Shown here: positions 37,501-52,857 of the stretch, in pieces
How positions within the stretch are numbered: the first letter of the stretch is position 1
Layout: the number at the start of each line of letters is the position of its first letter
Origin: Candidula unifasciata
Lineage: Eukaryota; Mollusca; Gastropoda; Stylommatophora; Geomitridae
Direction of reading: 5' to 3'
Assembly (NCBI GenBank): GCA_905116865.2
Contig: CAJHNH020007035.1
Span: forward strand, 186,001 to 250,000
Length of the DNA: 64,000 bases
Made by a program: the position numbers and the translations under genes
Notes under the pieces: generated by a model
Told to the model about the DNA's origin: nothing
The model's database searches: none
What the model saw: the letters and a program-made list of their open reading frames with translations, nothing else

Positions 37501-40500
37501 TTACCCAGACAGAATTTTCTGGAAACTAAAGAACCATTCACCCCATCTCATTATACCATGACTTGGATTAAAGGAAGGTGTTTTACACATCTGGCTTATC
37601 TGTCAGGAGAATACTGGATCTTCAGCTCTTAAGCAGATGCATTCTCACTTCCCCATTCTGGCAGGGGAGCGCTAAGGTATTATTTGCTACCATTCTCTTA
37701 CATTATGGATGGTACTACTTTTTTCTTACATAACCTGTGGTACTACCTTTCTCTTACATAGCCTGTCGTACTACCTTTCTCTTACATAGCCTGTGGTACT
37801 ACTTTTCTCTTACATAGCCTGTGGTACTTCTTTTCTCTTACATAGCCTGTGGTACTACCTTTCTCTTACATAGCCTGTGGTACTACCTTTCTCTTACATA
37901 GCCTGTGGTACTACCTTTCTCTTACATAGACTGTGGTACTACCTTTCTCTTACATAGACTGTGGTACTACCTTTCTCTTACATAGCCTGTGGTACTACCT
38001 TTCTCTTACATAGCCTGTGGTACTACCTTTCTCTTACATAGACTGTGGTACTACCTTTCTCTTACATAGCCTGTGGTACTACCTTTCTCTTACATAGACT
38101 GTGGTACTACCTTTCTCTTACATAGCCTGTGGTACTACCTTTCTCTTGCATGGACTGTGGTACTACCTTTCTCTTACATAGCCTGTGGTACTACCTTTCT
38201 CTTACATTGACTGCGGTCGTTCTTTTAGCTCATATAACATGTAGTACTTCTGTACTCTAATACAGCCTGTGGTGCTATCTTCCTCTCATATAACCTGTAG
38301 TAATATTTTTTTTCCCTCATCTAACATGTGGGACTACCTTTCTCTCATCTAATATGTGGGACTACCTTTCTCTCATCCAATATGTGGGACTACCTTTCTC
38401 TCATCTAACATGTAGTACTTCCGTCCTCTCATACAGCCTGTGGTACTATCTTTCTCTCATATAACCTATGGTACTACCTTTCTCTCATATAACCTGTAGT
38501 ACTATTTTTTCTCATCTAACATGTGGGACTACCTTTCTTTCATCTAACATGTGGGACTACCTTTCTTTCATCTTATATGTGAGACTACCTTTCTCTCATC
38601 TAATCTGTAGTACTACCTTTCTCTCAAATGCATATGTTACTACCTTTCTCTCATCTAACATATGTTACTACTTTTCTCTCATCTAACATGTGGGACTACC
38701 TTTTTCTCATATACCATGTAGTACTTCCTTTCTCTTATATAACCTATGGTACTACCTTTCTCTTATATAACCTATGGTACCACCTTTCTCTTATATAACC
38801 TATGGTACTACCTTTCTCTTATATAACCTATGGTACTACCTTTCTCTTATATAACCTATGGTACTACCATTCTCTTATATAACCTATGGTACTACCTTTC
38901 TCTTATATAACCTATGGTACTACCATTCTCTTATATAACCTATGGTACTACCTTTCTCTTATATAACCTATGGTACTACAATTCTCTTATATAACCTATG
39001 GTACTACCTTTCTCTTATATAACCTATGGTACTACCTTTCTCTTATATAACCTATGGTACTACCTTTCTCTTATATAACCTATGGTACTACCTTTCTCTT
39101 ATAAAACCTATGTTACTACCTTTCTCTTATATAACCTATGGTACTACCATTCTCTTATATAACCTATGGTACTACCATTCTCTTATATAACCTATGGTAC
39201 TAACATTCTCTTATATAACCTATGGTACTACCTTTCTCTTATATAACCTATGGTACTACCTTTCTCTTATATAACCTATGGTACTACCTTTCTCTTATAT
39301 AACCTATGGTACTACCATTCTCTTATATAACCTATGGTACTAACTTTCTCTTATATAACATATGGTACTACTATTCTCTTATATAACCTATGGTACTACC
39401 ATTCTCTTATATAACCTATGGTACTAACATTCTCCTATATAACCTATGAACAAATGGCCATGAAGAAAGGACCCACCATCACAGCCATAAAACAAAAGGA
39501 CCCACCATCACAGACATAAAACAAAAGGACCCACCATCACAGACATAAAACAAAAGGACCCACCATCACAGCCATGCCGATTAAATCCGAGCCCATAGAC
39601 CCAGCTGTTGGAGGGTGGTTGGGAATGTTGTATGTTGAAGTCTCCGCCACACGAATATAATTCTCAGGGGCATCCAACACTCGTGTAGCAATCTGTCAAT
39701 GTACAGAATATAAATTAAGAGGCTACCAACAATTTATAAACTATAAATGAACTACCTACAGTGAATTTACATAAATGTTGACAATCAAAAACCTAAAAGA
39801 CGTGTATGGAGCACGACCAACTTAGTCTTTATCCCTATCAGTCCTTATGTGTTGTCTTAATTTACCTCTGACCTCTGATAACAATATAAACAGAATATCT
39901 TTGCACAGGAACTCACAGGTTCGAAGGAATAAAGGCAGCCCTAAAAAGACAGAGAGAAGGGGGTCGGTGTTAAAAAGATGAAGTTGATATAGGATGAGCT
40001 GAATGCAATGGCAAAAGGTAAAACAATATCTAGCGAGTTGGTTGACCTGATTAGATCCTAATATGTTCTTCCCCAGACGGAAAGTTTCTGTACCAGTGTT
40101 CCAGCTGGCTTTGGAGCTGAGTTGAGTTTAGAACCAACATAACAGTACTTGGGACATCCCACACATGGTCTGTCCACATTCTTAGCAGCCTGTGAAGAGT
40201 TCCAGTTCTGACAATATCAGTAAGAATCTGATTATATGTCATATAGCCTTTCCTCTGAGTGTCAGCCAAATGGCCTGGCCACTCCTCGCTGCACCATTCT
40301 ATCCAAACTGTAATGATCTGTTGACAAGTCTGCATTGTTCACTTGTTGCCAAATGTCCTATATCACATCTAGCTTGTCATGCACCAAAACACCTCCCAAT
40401 CATGTAGCACCAGCCAATCTGTCTCTGTTCATTTCCCAACACATCCAGAAACATATTCAGAAAAAAATATCCCAAGGATGCCAACTACCAAGGATCTCCG

Positions 40501-43500
40501 AAGTACAGTCCCTATGGAGAGAATACTTCTCATGATGGGAGGAAAATCTGTATTCCAGCCTGACACTGACAGATGCAAGCTCTTGTCAGGACTCACATAA
40601 CATCAACACTGAAGCATTGGCAGTCCTGCAAGGATCAGTATTCAGCACATCTGTTTTTAACTTATTAATGTTTCTCAGTGGTTTTCAGATACCTTTTTAT
40701 TTGTTTCATTCCTTAGTACAGCCTTTTGTGTCCATATTTTCTCTCAGTGGTCTAAAGAGATGTGGTTTTCTAAGATGAATAATGAAAGTATCATGGACAG
40801 ATGAAAAGAGTAATGAAGATGTTCTGAAAGAAATGAACTCACAAAGAGAACTGATTGCTCACCTCAGAAAGCGACAATCTACATTCTGTGGCCATGTCAT
40901 GAGAAGGAGAAAACTGGAGTACATCGTGACAGTAGGAAAGCTGGAAGAGAAAAGTGACAGAGGGAGACCGAAAGAGAAGATGTTGGACAGTTTGACATCA
41001 GGGCATGGAAGATCATTTGTGTCAGAAATGACTGACACTACAGTGGAGAGAAGGTTGTGGATAGTCATGACTACCAACACCACACAGCATAGACTATAAA
41101 AAGAAGCTGTCTTGTAAATATTACACGGTGAGGTCCCAGTTTATTCCACAGTGTGGCTCTCATGTAACTGAAAGCCACAAGTATGGTTAAAAATGTCATC
41201 AACTATTTTTATTGAGAAGAGAAGATAACACTATCATCGACTGGCTAAGAACTACCGAGCAAGATGTTAGCGCAGTCGATAAGAGGCTCACTTTAAAATC
41301 CAGCTGCGACTCGCTGCAGCCACGGTCGGTGTTCAAAACCGGGCGGTTCCCGGGGTTCACACAGCCTCTAGGAAATGGATACTAGAGTAACACTCTGGGG
41401 TAAATTGAGGAACGTCGCTGTAGCTACAGAGTTAAGTGCGAACGGCGACACAGGCGGACAGTTTCTTATCAGCTGTCCGTACTAGTGGCAGAGCACTTAT
41501 GGTTTATAAATGTGTGCAATGATGCTGGTCCACATCTCCCGACTTTATCTTTTTTTTTTGACCTTTTAGTGTGGGCCAAAATTACAAGCTGAGAATCACC
41601 AGTGTAAAAAAAAATAACACTATATAAACACAAAAATGATATGTCTTACTGACCTGTATGATTTTGATGTGAAGTCCTTGACCCATTTCCACTCCCCCTG
41701 TCACCAGCAGGACCGAACCATCCCTGTAGATGTTCACCATAGCAGTGCCCTGGAAACATCTCAGTTACCATTATCCCTCTCACCTGATTTACAATATCTT
41801 ATTCCGTCTCATGAGAAAGGTCAAAGTGGAAGTCAGTCATATTATATACAATCTGCCTGGTGCAGAATCAAATCCTATACCTTCAGGCCAGCAAGCAAAA
41901 ATATCCACTGTGGTATCAGGTATCAAAGCTTTCATACAGTGTAATTAGATTACATGAAAATCACTTGTATCAAAGCTCTCATAAGTGTATTTAGATTACA
42001 TGAAAATCACTGGTATCAAAGATATTATACAGTGTATTTAGATTACATGAAAATCACTGGTATCAAAGCTTTCATACAGTGTATTTAGATTACATGAAAA
42101 TCACTGGTATCAAAGTTCTCATAAGTGTATTTAGATTACATGAAAATCACTGGTATCAAAGTTCTCATAAGTGTATTTACATGAAAATCACTGGTATCAA
42201 AGTAATCATAAGTGTATTAAGATTTTATGAAAATCACTGGTATCAAAGTTCTAATAAGTGTAATTAGATTACATGAAAATCACTGGTATCAAAGCTCTCA
42301 TAAGTGTAATTAGATTACATGAAAATCACTGGTATCAAAGCTCTCATAAGTGTATTTAGATTACATGGAAATTACTAGTATCAAAGTTCTCATAAGTGAA
42401 TTTAGATTCTATGAAAGTCATACAAAAGGCTGATTTATTTTTATGTATTTGTCTCTTCTCTTGGGCAAATCTTCAGGGACTGAAAACTACAGTTCTGTGG
42501 GTCTTCAAAATTTTAAACTTTTTAAAATTTTTTAAATTTTTAGCTGCACACAAGGTTTGATAAAATGTAACCCAGGAAGACCAACCAGGACAATAAATGC
42601 CTGTAGAAGTTGGACAAAGATAATGAGTCCTGCTTGTTGTCATGATCTGGCTCCTCCAGGTGCACCCTTCCAGCAACCTGGACAAGGATAATGAGTCCTG
42701 CTTGTTGTCATGATCTGGCTCCTCCAGGTGCACCCTTCCAGCAACCTGGACAAGGATAATGAGTCCTGCTTGTTGTCATGATCTGGCTCCTCCAGGTGCA
42801 CCCTTCCAGCAACCTGGACAAGGATAATGAGTCCTGCTTGTTGTCATGATCTGGCTCCTCCAGGTGCACCCTTCCAGCAACCTGGACAAGGATAATGAGT
42901 CCTGCTTGTTGTCATGATCTGGCTCCTCCAGGTGCACCCCTTCCAGCAAATCTGGACAAGGATAATGAGTCCTGCTTGTTGTCATGATCTGGCTCCTCCA
43001 GGTGCACCCATCCAGCAACCTGGACAAGGATAATGAGTCCTGCTTGTTGTCATGATCTGGCTTCTCCAGGTGCACCCTTCCAGCAACCTGGACAAGGATA
43101 ATGAGTCCTGCTTGTTGTCATGATCTGGCTCCTCCAGGTGCACCCTTCCAGCAACCTGGACAAGGATAATGAGTCCTGCTTGTTGTCATGATCTGGCTCC
43201 TCCAGGTGCACCCATCCAGCAACCTGGACAAGGATAATGAGTCCTGCTTGTTGTCATGATCTGGCTTCTCCAGGTGCACCCTTCCAGCAACCTGGACAAG
43301 GATAATGAGTCCTGCTTGTTGTCATGATCTGGCTCCTCCAGCCCCCATGTCCAGCAACCTGGACAAGGATAATGAGTCCTGCTTGTTGTCATGATCTGGC
43401 TCCTCCAGGTGCACCCTTCCAGCAACCTGGACAAGGATAATGAGTCCTGCTTGTTGTCATGATCTGGCTCCTCCAGGTGCACCCTTCCAGCAACCTGGAA

Positions 43501-46500
43501 AAGGATAATGAGTCCTGCTTGTTGTCATGATCTTCTATACCCAGGGAGGATAAAAAGGCAGACAAATAAACACACCAGCCAACAGTAAACTTACCTGGTT
43601 CATGACACGCACTGGATAACCGACTCCATAAGTCAGTGGTGTGACACTCAATCCTCGTTTCTTCCATCGACTCGACCTATATTGATAAATTTTTTTGGGG
43701 TAAAGGAACTATTGTTTCTGATTTTCAGTTAGCACTGCAAAAGGTTCAAAACTGACATATGTGGCATGAGTGCATACGAAGTATCAGTTCATCAAGATTG
43801 CAGAGAATCACTGTCCAGGACATGGAGTGCAAGGGACACATTCTGGAAACCATTCATGAACAAAAACTGATAGAAGACACAAGGTTAGATAAAATAACCT
43901 GTGTAAGAATGTGGGAATGAGGAATCAGGAGTGACTCGGCAAGGATGGCCATATGAGAAGAAGAGGACACTCTTCCGCTCTATAAAGCAGTACTGATCTG
44001 ACATTAGAACTGACAACTGTAAGTTTTGTATTAGTTTTAATTTCAAACTAGTCTGTAATATATGAGTCAAGTATCATACACCTGATGTCTCCTTGACTTT
44101 ACTTGTTATCATCATCATGTGCCTCACCTAAAAGCATAGGTGGTCATGTTTTACATCTTCTATGATCACCGGAGTCACATAGTGCTCATGTTTTGACTTT
44201 ATATGTTTCCATATCTTTATTTGAATTTTTCTTCTAGTCTCTTTGTAAAATCTATCTTCTGTTCTCTCTCCATAAATTAAGCCATATGTTTGCTGTTAAA
44301 AAATATCTCTTGCCTGTTAAAATCCTGCACACTCCTCTGCCGGGTGTAATAGTTGCTCTGTCGCAGGCACTCCTCCCAACACTGTACCAGGTTACTCTGC
44401 TGGATTACTTGCCCATAGGCAGTTATGTCTCCTTGATGGTAGAAATTGCTTTCTCTGATCTGGCAACACAGTCGAAATAACACCATTTATAACTAACAGA
44501 AACAATCTCTGACCTGGCAGTGCAGTCAAAATAACACCATTTATAACAGAAACAATCTCTGATCTGGCAACACAGTCGAAATAGCATCTATTACAACTAA
44601 CAGAAACAATCTCTGATCTGGCAACACAGCTGAAATAGCACCAATTACAACTAACAGAAACAATCTCTGATCTGGCAACACAGTCAAAATAGCACCAATT
44701 ACAACTAACAGAAAGAATCTCTGATCTGGCAATACATTCGAAATAGCACCAATTATAACTAACAGAAACAATCTCTGATCTGGCAACACAGTCGAAATAG
44801 CATCAATTATAACTAACAGAAACAATCTCTGATCTGGCAACACAGTCAAAATAGCATCAATTACAACTAACAAAAACAATCTCTGATCTGGCAACACAGC
44901 TGAAATAGCACCAATTACAACTAACAGAAACAATCTCTGATCTGGCAACACAGTCAAAATAGCACCAATTACAACTAACAGAAAGAATCTCTGATCTGGC
45001 AACACAGTCGAAACAGCACCAATTATAACTAACAGACACAATCTCTGATCTGGCAACACAGTCGAAATAGCACCAATTACAACTAACAGAAACAATCTCT
45101 GATCTGGCAACACAGTCAAAATAGCACCAATTACCACTAACAGAAACAATCTCTGATCTGGCAACACGGTCGAAACAGCACCAATTACAACTAACAGAAA
45201 CAATCTCTGATCTGGCAACACAGTCGAAATAGCATCAATTATAACTAACAGAAACAATCTCTGATCTGGCAACACAGTCAAAATAGCATCAATTACAGCT
45301 AACAAAAACAATCTCTGATCTGGCAACACAGCTGAAATAGCACCAATTACAACTAACAGAAACAATCTCTGATCTGGCAACACAGTCGAAACAGCACCAA
45401 TTACAACTAACAGAAACAATCTCTGATCTGGCAACAATACAAAATAACACCATTTATAACTAACAGAAAGAATCTCTGATCTGGCAACAATCAAGTATTA
45501 TTTACTTCCATCCTCACAATGGACTGCATGTTGGGCAAGATTAAGATTTTATGAAGCCCTAAGCTATATATGGATAACAGAAATGCACTGTCCTTCAATT
45601 TTAGTTAAAGAAAATATTTTTAAAAATGTGTTTGCAATTAAAAAAAATTAAAAATATTTGGCCAGATTTCTTCTGCATACCTAGACCATTCATGAATTAA
45701 ATAATAACACATGAGCACACATGGTACCTCGCTTGAGACAGAAAGAGTTAATAGTAACTGTATCTTTGCTGGATCTCAAGCTATCCTTTTTGGTATCATA
45801 TGTATTACCTTTTCTGGAGGCTGGTTCAGGGATTCTGCAACATGCTGTATGATATACTCCACAGTGGCCACACCCTGGGGAGCCCCATAGCCCCTGAAGG
45901 CCGTACAAGAAGCGATGTTGGTTCGGCATAGTTTGGCTGTAATGAACATGTGTGGGATCTTGTACGAGTTGCCAATTGCCAGAAGACATCTCTCAGCGAC
46001 CTGCACAAACAATAAACTGAATTTGTATGGGGTTCAGAATCTGACACTTCTCAGCCAACATTCTATTTCCTAATTCTAACATGCATAGGAAGTAGGATGC
46101 CAATTTGTGCAGGGAATCAGAGTCTTGGGTCTACAGACTGGTTCCTGGTGATCCCTGAAGGGTGCAGCATGTAAAGAGCGTTCAGTATATGGATATGAGG
46201 TTAAGCAGTCAGGTACCCTCCATCACTGTGGATGATGCAGTCAATGAAAGGGGGTCAGTCGCCTTTACTTCCCAAAATATTACCTGCTACCTATTTTAGA
46301 CTAGGTCAACTTGGGAATCAGCTCAATTTAAAAAAAAACCAGTCCTCCTCAGTGTGAATTCAAACACATGCCTCCCAGTGTGGGTTTGGGGGCCTCATTT
46401 TGGGGTAAACAAGAAGAGACTCGTTGCCCCCTAAGCATGTTGTACAAGTTGACCCATTAGGGGTGTTTCCTTGAAAGCTGGACAGCATCTGCCTAAAAGC

Positions 46501-49500
46501 TGAGAAACCCCACACACAAAAGTGCATTTAAAAAAAGCCAGATCTGTAAATCAAATATGCGCACACAAAACTTCTGGAACAAGTTCTTCAGCAAGATCAA
46601 AGTTCAGAACAGATGAACAAAACAGAACTTTTCAGAAGAGTTTACAGCCTGTGAACATGAAAAAGAATACATGATGAACATGACCAGGCCACAAGTAAAC
46701 TATATGTCCCCGTGTGGGTTCCGGGGCCCCATTGTGTGGAAAACAAGAATAGACCCACTGCCTGCCCAAAAGCATGTCATAAGAGTCGACTAAATGGGAG
46801 CTTCCTTCCAAGTCAGAGTTCATCTGCCTGAGAGGCAAGGAATTAACAGTCTGCATGCAGATGAATTAGACATGATAAAAAAATGTTCAAACAACACTCG
46901 GTTTCTGGAACAGGACTAGAGTCCAGAAGTGGATGAACAACCAGAACTTTCCACGTGAGATTAAAGCCGGTGAACTCAAAGAAGAAGAAGAAAAGTGAAC
47001 TAGCAAAAACATATCAAAGTGGGATCATTATAAGAACTGTTTTTACTGACTGTATTTGGGAACAAATACCATAGGATTGATTACCTTAACAACTGAAACT
47101 AGAATGTGAGATACACAGTGGTGTAGTGGCTAGACACTTGCCTGACGGTCTTGGGTTTGAATCCACATAACCAGATGTTTTCAAAACTGACCTTGCTTTC
47201 CTAGTCAGTCCAGCCTACAAAAGCTGCAGGTAATGTCCTGGGAATTCAAGGCAGGCGGACTGATGCTGGCCGCATCACCCAGCAAGTATGAATCTAGCAT
47301 CATATACTGCATGAGGCACTGGACTAAAAATGGTCCTTAAAGAAAATAAAACAATTTAAAAAACCAAAATCAAACCTACTCCAGGAGAAGTATCCATGGA
47401 CATGCCACAGTTGAAGTACACCGTCAGTCTGAGAGCCAGCAGCTGGCCTTCTGCAGTAAACCCAACCTGCAATAAACAACAATACAATAATGACACTTGA
47501 GATCAGATTGTTTTATGTTATGTTATCATAATCCACGTCACTGTACACTGGGCAGTGCCATGCATGCTCAGTCCTCCGACACAGCAGCCACACCAAGTTA
47601 TTTGAACTGAACTGAATTTCTACCCCACCAGGACATCACACAAGCGATAAACACCCGATGACACAAAGTGCCACCATGTGGATGAGGATCGCCGTGGAGA
47701 GGTCCCAGAAACCGCGTTCAGACATTTGGCCATATATGGCCTGCCTATATTGCGGCCCCCGGCAAAAGCCAGAGTAGGGCTTCAAATGACAAAAAATTTC
47801 GTCCTAAGAAGGACGAAGTTGCGATTATTAACACCAAGTTATTTCTACTGATTGTTCCCATAAAAAGCTGGTTTGAGTGTCTCCTGTCTTGGTCTCAAAG
47901 ATGGCATAGACATGCTTCACCAAGCTTTCCAGATTACACAGTTACAAATATTTCAGATCTGTAAAGTGGATGTGCATGCAAGACTCAGGTTCTGCAATAA
48001 GACTTAAATCCGAAGATGGACAAACAAACAGAACATTCTGCTGGAGTTACAGCCAGTGAACGCGTAGAAGAGAGAAGAAAAAAGGGAAGCAACCATCGCA
48101 ATCATGTTATTGAAGTAGTGATACTTTTATACAATCTTTCTTTGTCAATTGAGATGAGCTATATAAATGCTATCGTGATATATGGAAGTGAATCACGGAC
48201 AGTTGAATGAATATATGAATAGCAAAAAATTATTTGAAAGCAGCTGAGCTGTGGTATTTTAGATGAATGATGACGATAAAGATAAAAAAGAGTAATCAAG
48301 ATGTCTTGAAAGAAAGTGAACCAGAAGGAGATTATCTACACTCTTTGGTCATGTCATGCATGAGAAGGAGAAAACTGGAGTACATCGTGACAGTGGAAAA
48401 GTTGGAGAGAAAAAGAGGCAGAGGGAGAACAAAAGAGATGATTCTGGATAATTCGACATCAAAGCATGGAAGATCATCTGCGTTAGAATTGACCAAAAGT
48501 ACTCGAGACAGCAGGATGTGGCACGCCTAACACAACCACATGACATTGACTATAAGAAGAAGAGGAGGATTCTTGTCTTTCACCTGACAGCCATTTTTCT
48601 GCTCCATGTGGGTGCCCAGTTAGTCATGTTCTTAGTACACTTGTTTCTATGGCAATGTGCACACAATATTTGGAGGTGACAGGTTCGATTCCAGGCATGT
48701 TACCTATAGCTTTTGAATTTTATGTTGTCTAGTGTGTCCTTCTATCTCTCTGCTTCTTTCTATGAGTGCCGATCAATACATTGTCTGTTTGTTTATTATA
48801 TATCTTGAAACAACACATATAATGGTTCTTCTTCTGTAATCACCCGTAAATGGGTGGTGACACAAATTGTGGACAGCTAGCTTCCAAAATCGGTGCCTTT
48901 TAGCCCAGCACATTCTGTTTCAACAAATCCATAATCAGTCACGTTTTAGGACATGCTTGTTAAAGATGGTTATTGTGATGACCCTGCTTTGCATGGTCTC
49001 CACGAGTACATTGTGGCAAGCAAAAAGTCCGTGCTACAAGTGACGGCACGAGATACTTGTGGCCGGTGGAGTAAGCGAGGGGAAACCCGAGCTAGACTCG
49101 TGGTCAGTCGATCATCAGAAGTCAGTGAAGACGGTTGTAGTAATTGAAGATGTAGTTTTTATGTTGTGAATGGTTAGTGTTTGAATATGTCGCGAGTGAA
49201 ATAAATGTGAAATAAATGGACCAGAATAAACTGACAGAATGTACAACGAAGCTGAGCGGCGTTTGTGTTGTCAACCCTAGATGTTAAAGCTGGTGCAAAC
49301 CAAGGTACACTTCAAGTCTACGTTTTGACTCATTTCAGTTATCTATCCCAAAATGGCAGCTGGAATAACTGACTGGCTGACTGGGCAACTATCTGAAGGC
49401 TGGACTACCCCCACCAGCTTATATAATCTTGTAGCAAACGTCTGCCTCTTCAATCCTGTGATGTGACAATACCTTATACTTGGCTAAAATGGGATGTCTG

Positions 49501-52500
49501 GTGCCAGTTAGTTTCATATCCTCGTCTCTGTCCAGGACAGCACGTACAGGTCTCTGAGTTCTGCAAGACAAAACAATCAAATTCAATACCTTACCAGTAA
49601 GAAATTGTTAACACAATAGTTACTTTTATAGTGTATAATGAAACAAATAAGTATCCTTAACAGGACGTTGCAGAACCAACCCTAGCATTTCTGGGCTGCT
49701 GTGGTTTTTCTAGGCAAATAAATTTACATCCAGTAGTTTGTCATTGCTTTCAGGACAGTTGGCTTCTCGACACCACTGTCAAAACCAACATAAAGCGCAA
49801 GGCCGCAGCAGAGATGGAACCCGGCACCCAGACATTATGAAGCGTGTTCGCAATGCCTAGGCCACAGATGCCGCCAAAACAAATGAACAAGCTAAATGTG
49901 TTTTTGGCACCTTTTTATCTTACCAGGCGATAGTGTTCCATTGTGGCAGAGGCAGGGATGAGAACCACAACCCATGGTGACACCAATCAAGGCCAGGGGT
50001 GAAGCTCCTCCTTTCCACAGTCCAAAACCTGGGCAGTATTGCACTGACCAAGTGTAGGCCAGACAGTATGATCCCTTCCTCTGCCTGCTTTGTGTATAAA
50101 GATGATGCAAGCAGGACATGAATGATACAGGTATTGAGGTGGACTCATTGGAACAAAATGCATGGACTGTGTTGTGTGGAAAGGACATATCAGGAATGAA
50201 ATGAGACTGAAGAAAGAAATGATTGCAGAAAGGATGAGAGCTGGGCATCTGAAAAGAAACAGATGAAACACAAATGTTGACAACAATGGTCCTGAAATCT
50301 CATGCCATCATTGTGGAAGACTTTTTTTGACACGGGTGGGTCTTGCTAGTCACACTTGCCATGGGCTGTGAGTCTCATGCCTCCTCAAAGCACAATATAA
50401 CACTATCGTCTGAAAAGACGGAAAGGTGCCAATGAAAGTGTAGGCCAGACAGCGTGATCCCTCCCTCTGCCTGCTCTGTGTACTCCAAGGAAAGTAAACA
50501 ACAATATGTTCAGAACACAGCATGCTGTAGAAACAGCTGGGGCAGAAATGCTCCACTGTGTCCACCTGCCTGAAAAATCTTCGCTCATAAACCAGCTGCT
50601 CACCAAAACAAAAGGCCTGAATTTGTATACTTATGTAACATATAAGAGATCAGATTACAGCAACCTTCTCCTGCTGTTAATATTCCTGAATGAATGATAC
50701 TAGTGACACCCTTGATTGATTCAAGGGAGACAACAAAGTACAGCAGCGCTGTTAGAAAGTAAAGCAGTCTTTTTTTACATCAGTGGTATATACCAGCCAC
50801 TTTTACTTCCCAGAACTTTATCTGGTACTCATTTTAGACTGGGTCAACCTGGGAGCCAAGGTGGTTTTTTTTTTTTAAAGAAAAATGTTCAAAGATCTGG
50901 AGTGAACCCGATTCAAACCTCAAGACCTATTAAGGGTGAACACAGAAAATGAACGAGTAATGAGGATGAGGTTTCGACTACTGCTCCCAGTCTATACAAA
51001 TGATAATTTTCTGCTTCTTAGCATTCACTGGCTGTAGACTCCGGCAGAAAGTTATGGTGGTTTGCCCACTCCTGGAATTTGGTCTTGATGACTTTTTGTG
51101 TTTTTTTTGTTTTATGGGTCTGGCTTATTTGTATGCAGACAGTTAGTTTCTTGCTTCTCAGGCAGATGCACTCCAACTCTGAAGGAAACAACCCTAATTA
51201 GTCACCTCCGACAGCATGCTTACTGAGGGGGGGGGGGGGGGGCAGTGGTGGTATTTTTGCTCCCAAATGGAGCCTAGGAACCCAAACTAGGGAGACCAAT
51301 GAAACAGATAGAGAATGATCACTGACTTGTATGCTCCAACTGCTGCTGGATGCACAATACTGCTATGTCTGGCCTGCTTCCCACCAAACGAACCACCTGA
51401 GGAGAGTGTTTAGACACAATCCATTAAACAAGCAAAGTGTTTAGAAACAGTAAACTGAACAAGCAGAGTGTTTAGAAACAGGAAGTTAAACATGCAAGTG
51501 TTTAGAAACAGTATACTAGACGATCAAAGTGTTAAGAAACAGTATACTAGACAAGCAAAGGGTTTAGAAACAGTTAACTAAACAAGCAGGAATGTTTAGA
51601 AACAATAAACTAAAAAAGCAAAAGGGTACTGATACAGTAAACAAAACAAGCAGAGTTCAGAAACAGTAAACTAAACAAGCCGACAGTTCCTGCAAACAGA
51701 CACTCACTTGTAGACTGGTAGGTGGCTAGTGATTTACAGGTTAGTGGACCTGTTTCACAATCCTTGATGTACCAGGGTTTGACTAACTCAGTCCCAAAAT
51801 ACTGAGGTGTCATACTGAACACACAAGATATTGGACAGAATAGACTGGAGGAAGCAACTGCAAGCCCTATATGACATATATACACCACAAAAGATTGGTG
51901 TAGCTGAGCCCTGCAAAAAGATGAACTAAGCCACACAAGAAGTACAAGACAAAGACAGAAAACCATGCTACGGGCTACAATTTAGTATCAGGGAGATAAC
52001 AAACAAAAAAACAAACAAAGACCCAAAAAAAAAAAAAAAAACAGGACAGGTGATGATGATAATACAATAATACAAATGACAAAGGTGACAAAAGGCATCC
52101 CTGGCACAATCCTACACTTATCTGAAATGGATATCATGATGTATAATTGTCGGTCTGTATAATCAAAGGACAAGGTGACTTGCTAATTGAAACTCAAAGA
52201 GTTAATGATAACTATGGCATTCTACAAACAGCAGCAATATTAGATCTAGAGACATTACCAATTCTCCTCACAGAAACATTTATATTGTGTTCCGGCACAC
52301 CCAACACTTTGGACACTCCTACCTGCAAACAGATTACACATTATTATTTCATTTATGGAAGGACATGGTCATATTCTGGTTGTCATCTTCTACTGCCTTG
52401 TTGCTCTATATGGAGCAAGAGAGCAAGAGGTGGGCAAGGATACAAGTGGGAGGACAATATCAAAAGAAAGACAAACAGAAGTCTGAGAGAGTGTACAGGC

Positions 52501-52789
52501 AGGACAAGAGACAGAATGTGTTGGTGATTTGTTGCGGCCAACCTTCACTGTGGAGAAGGCACCTGATTGACTGAAACAAATATTTTCACATTTTACTGAT
52601 CTATGTAAAAAAAAAAAGTTTTTTTATTCTCAAACATAAAGAGATATATAAAGGTGTAATCAATAAACATGAACAGGGTGAGGTACTAAATGGAATACAT
52701 TCCCTGCAGCCTTAATAAATGTGCCTTGACCTGTGACATCAATCATGGAGGCTTATGGGGAAAATCTGACATCAACTTGGCTTTTAAAG

Positions 52790-52857
<68 letters not shown>

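Noticed and set aside
42473..43667. Several open frames with repeated [13 protein letters not shown] text
   Set aside because: Frames of the 68-bp satellite; the periodic protein is a by-product of the repeat.
44541..45494. 317-codon open frame on the minus strand
   Set aside because: It is a perfect 18-residue periodicity produced by a 54-bp tandem array whose unit is a multiple of three; no start context or domain, and it overlaps intron and splice-site repeats.
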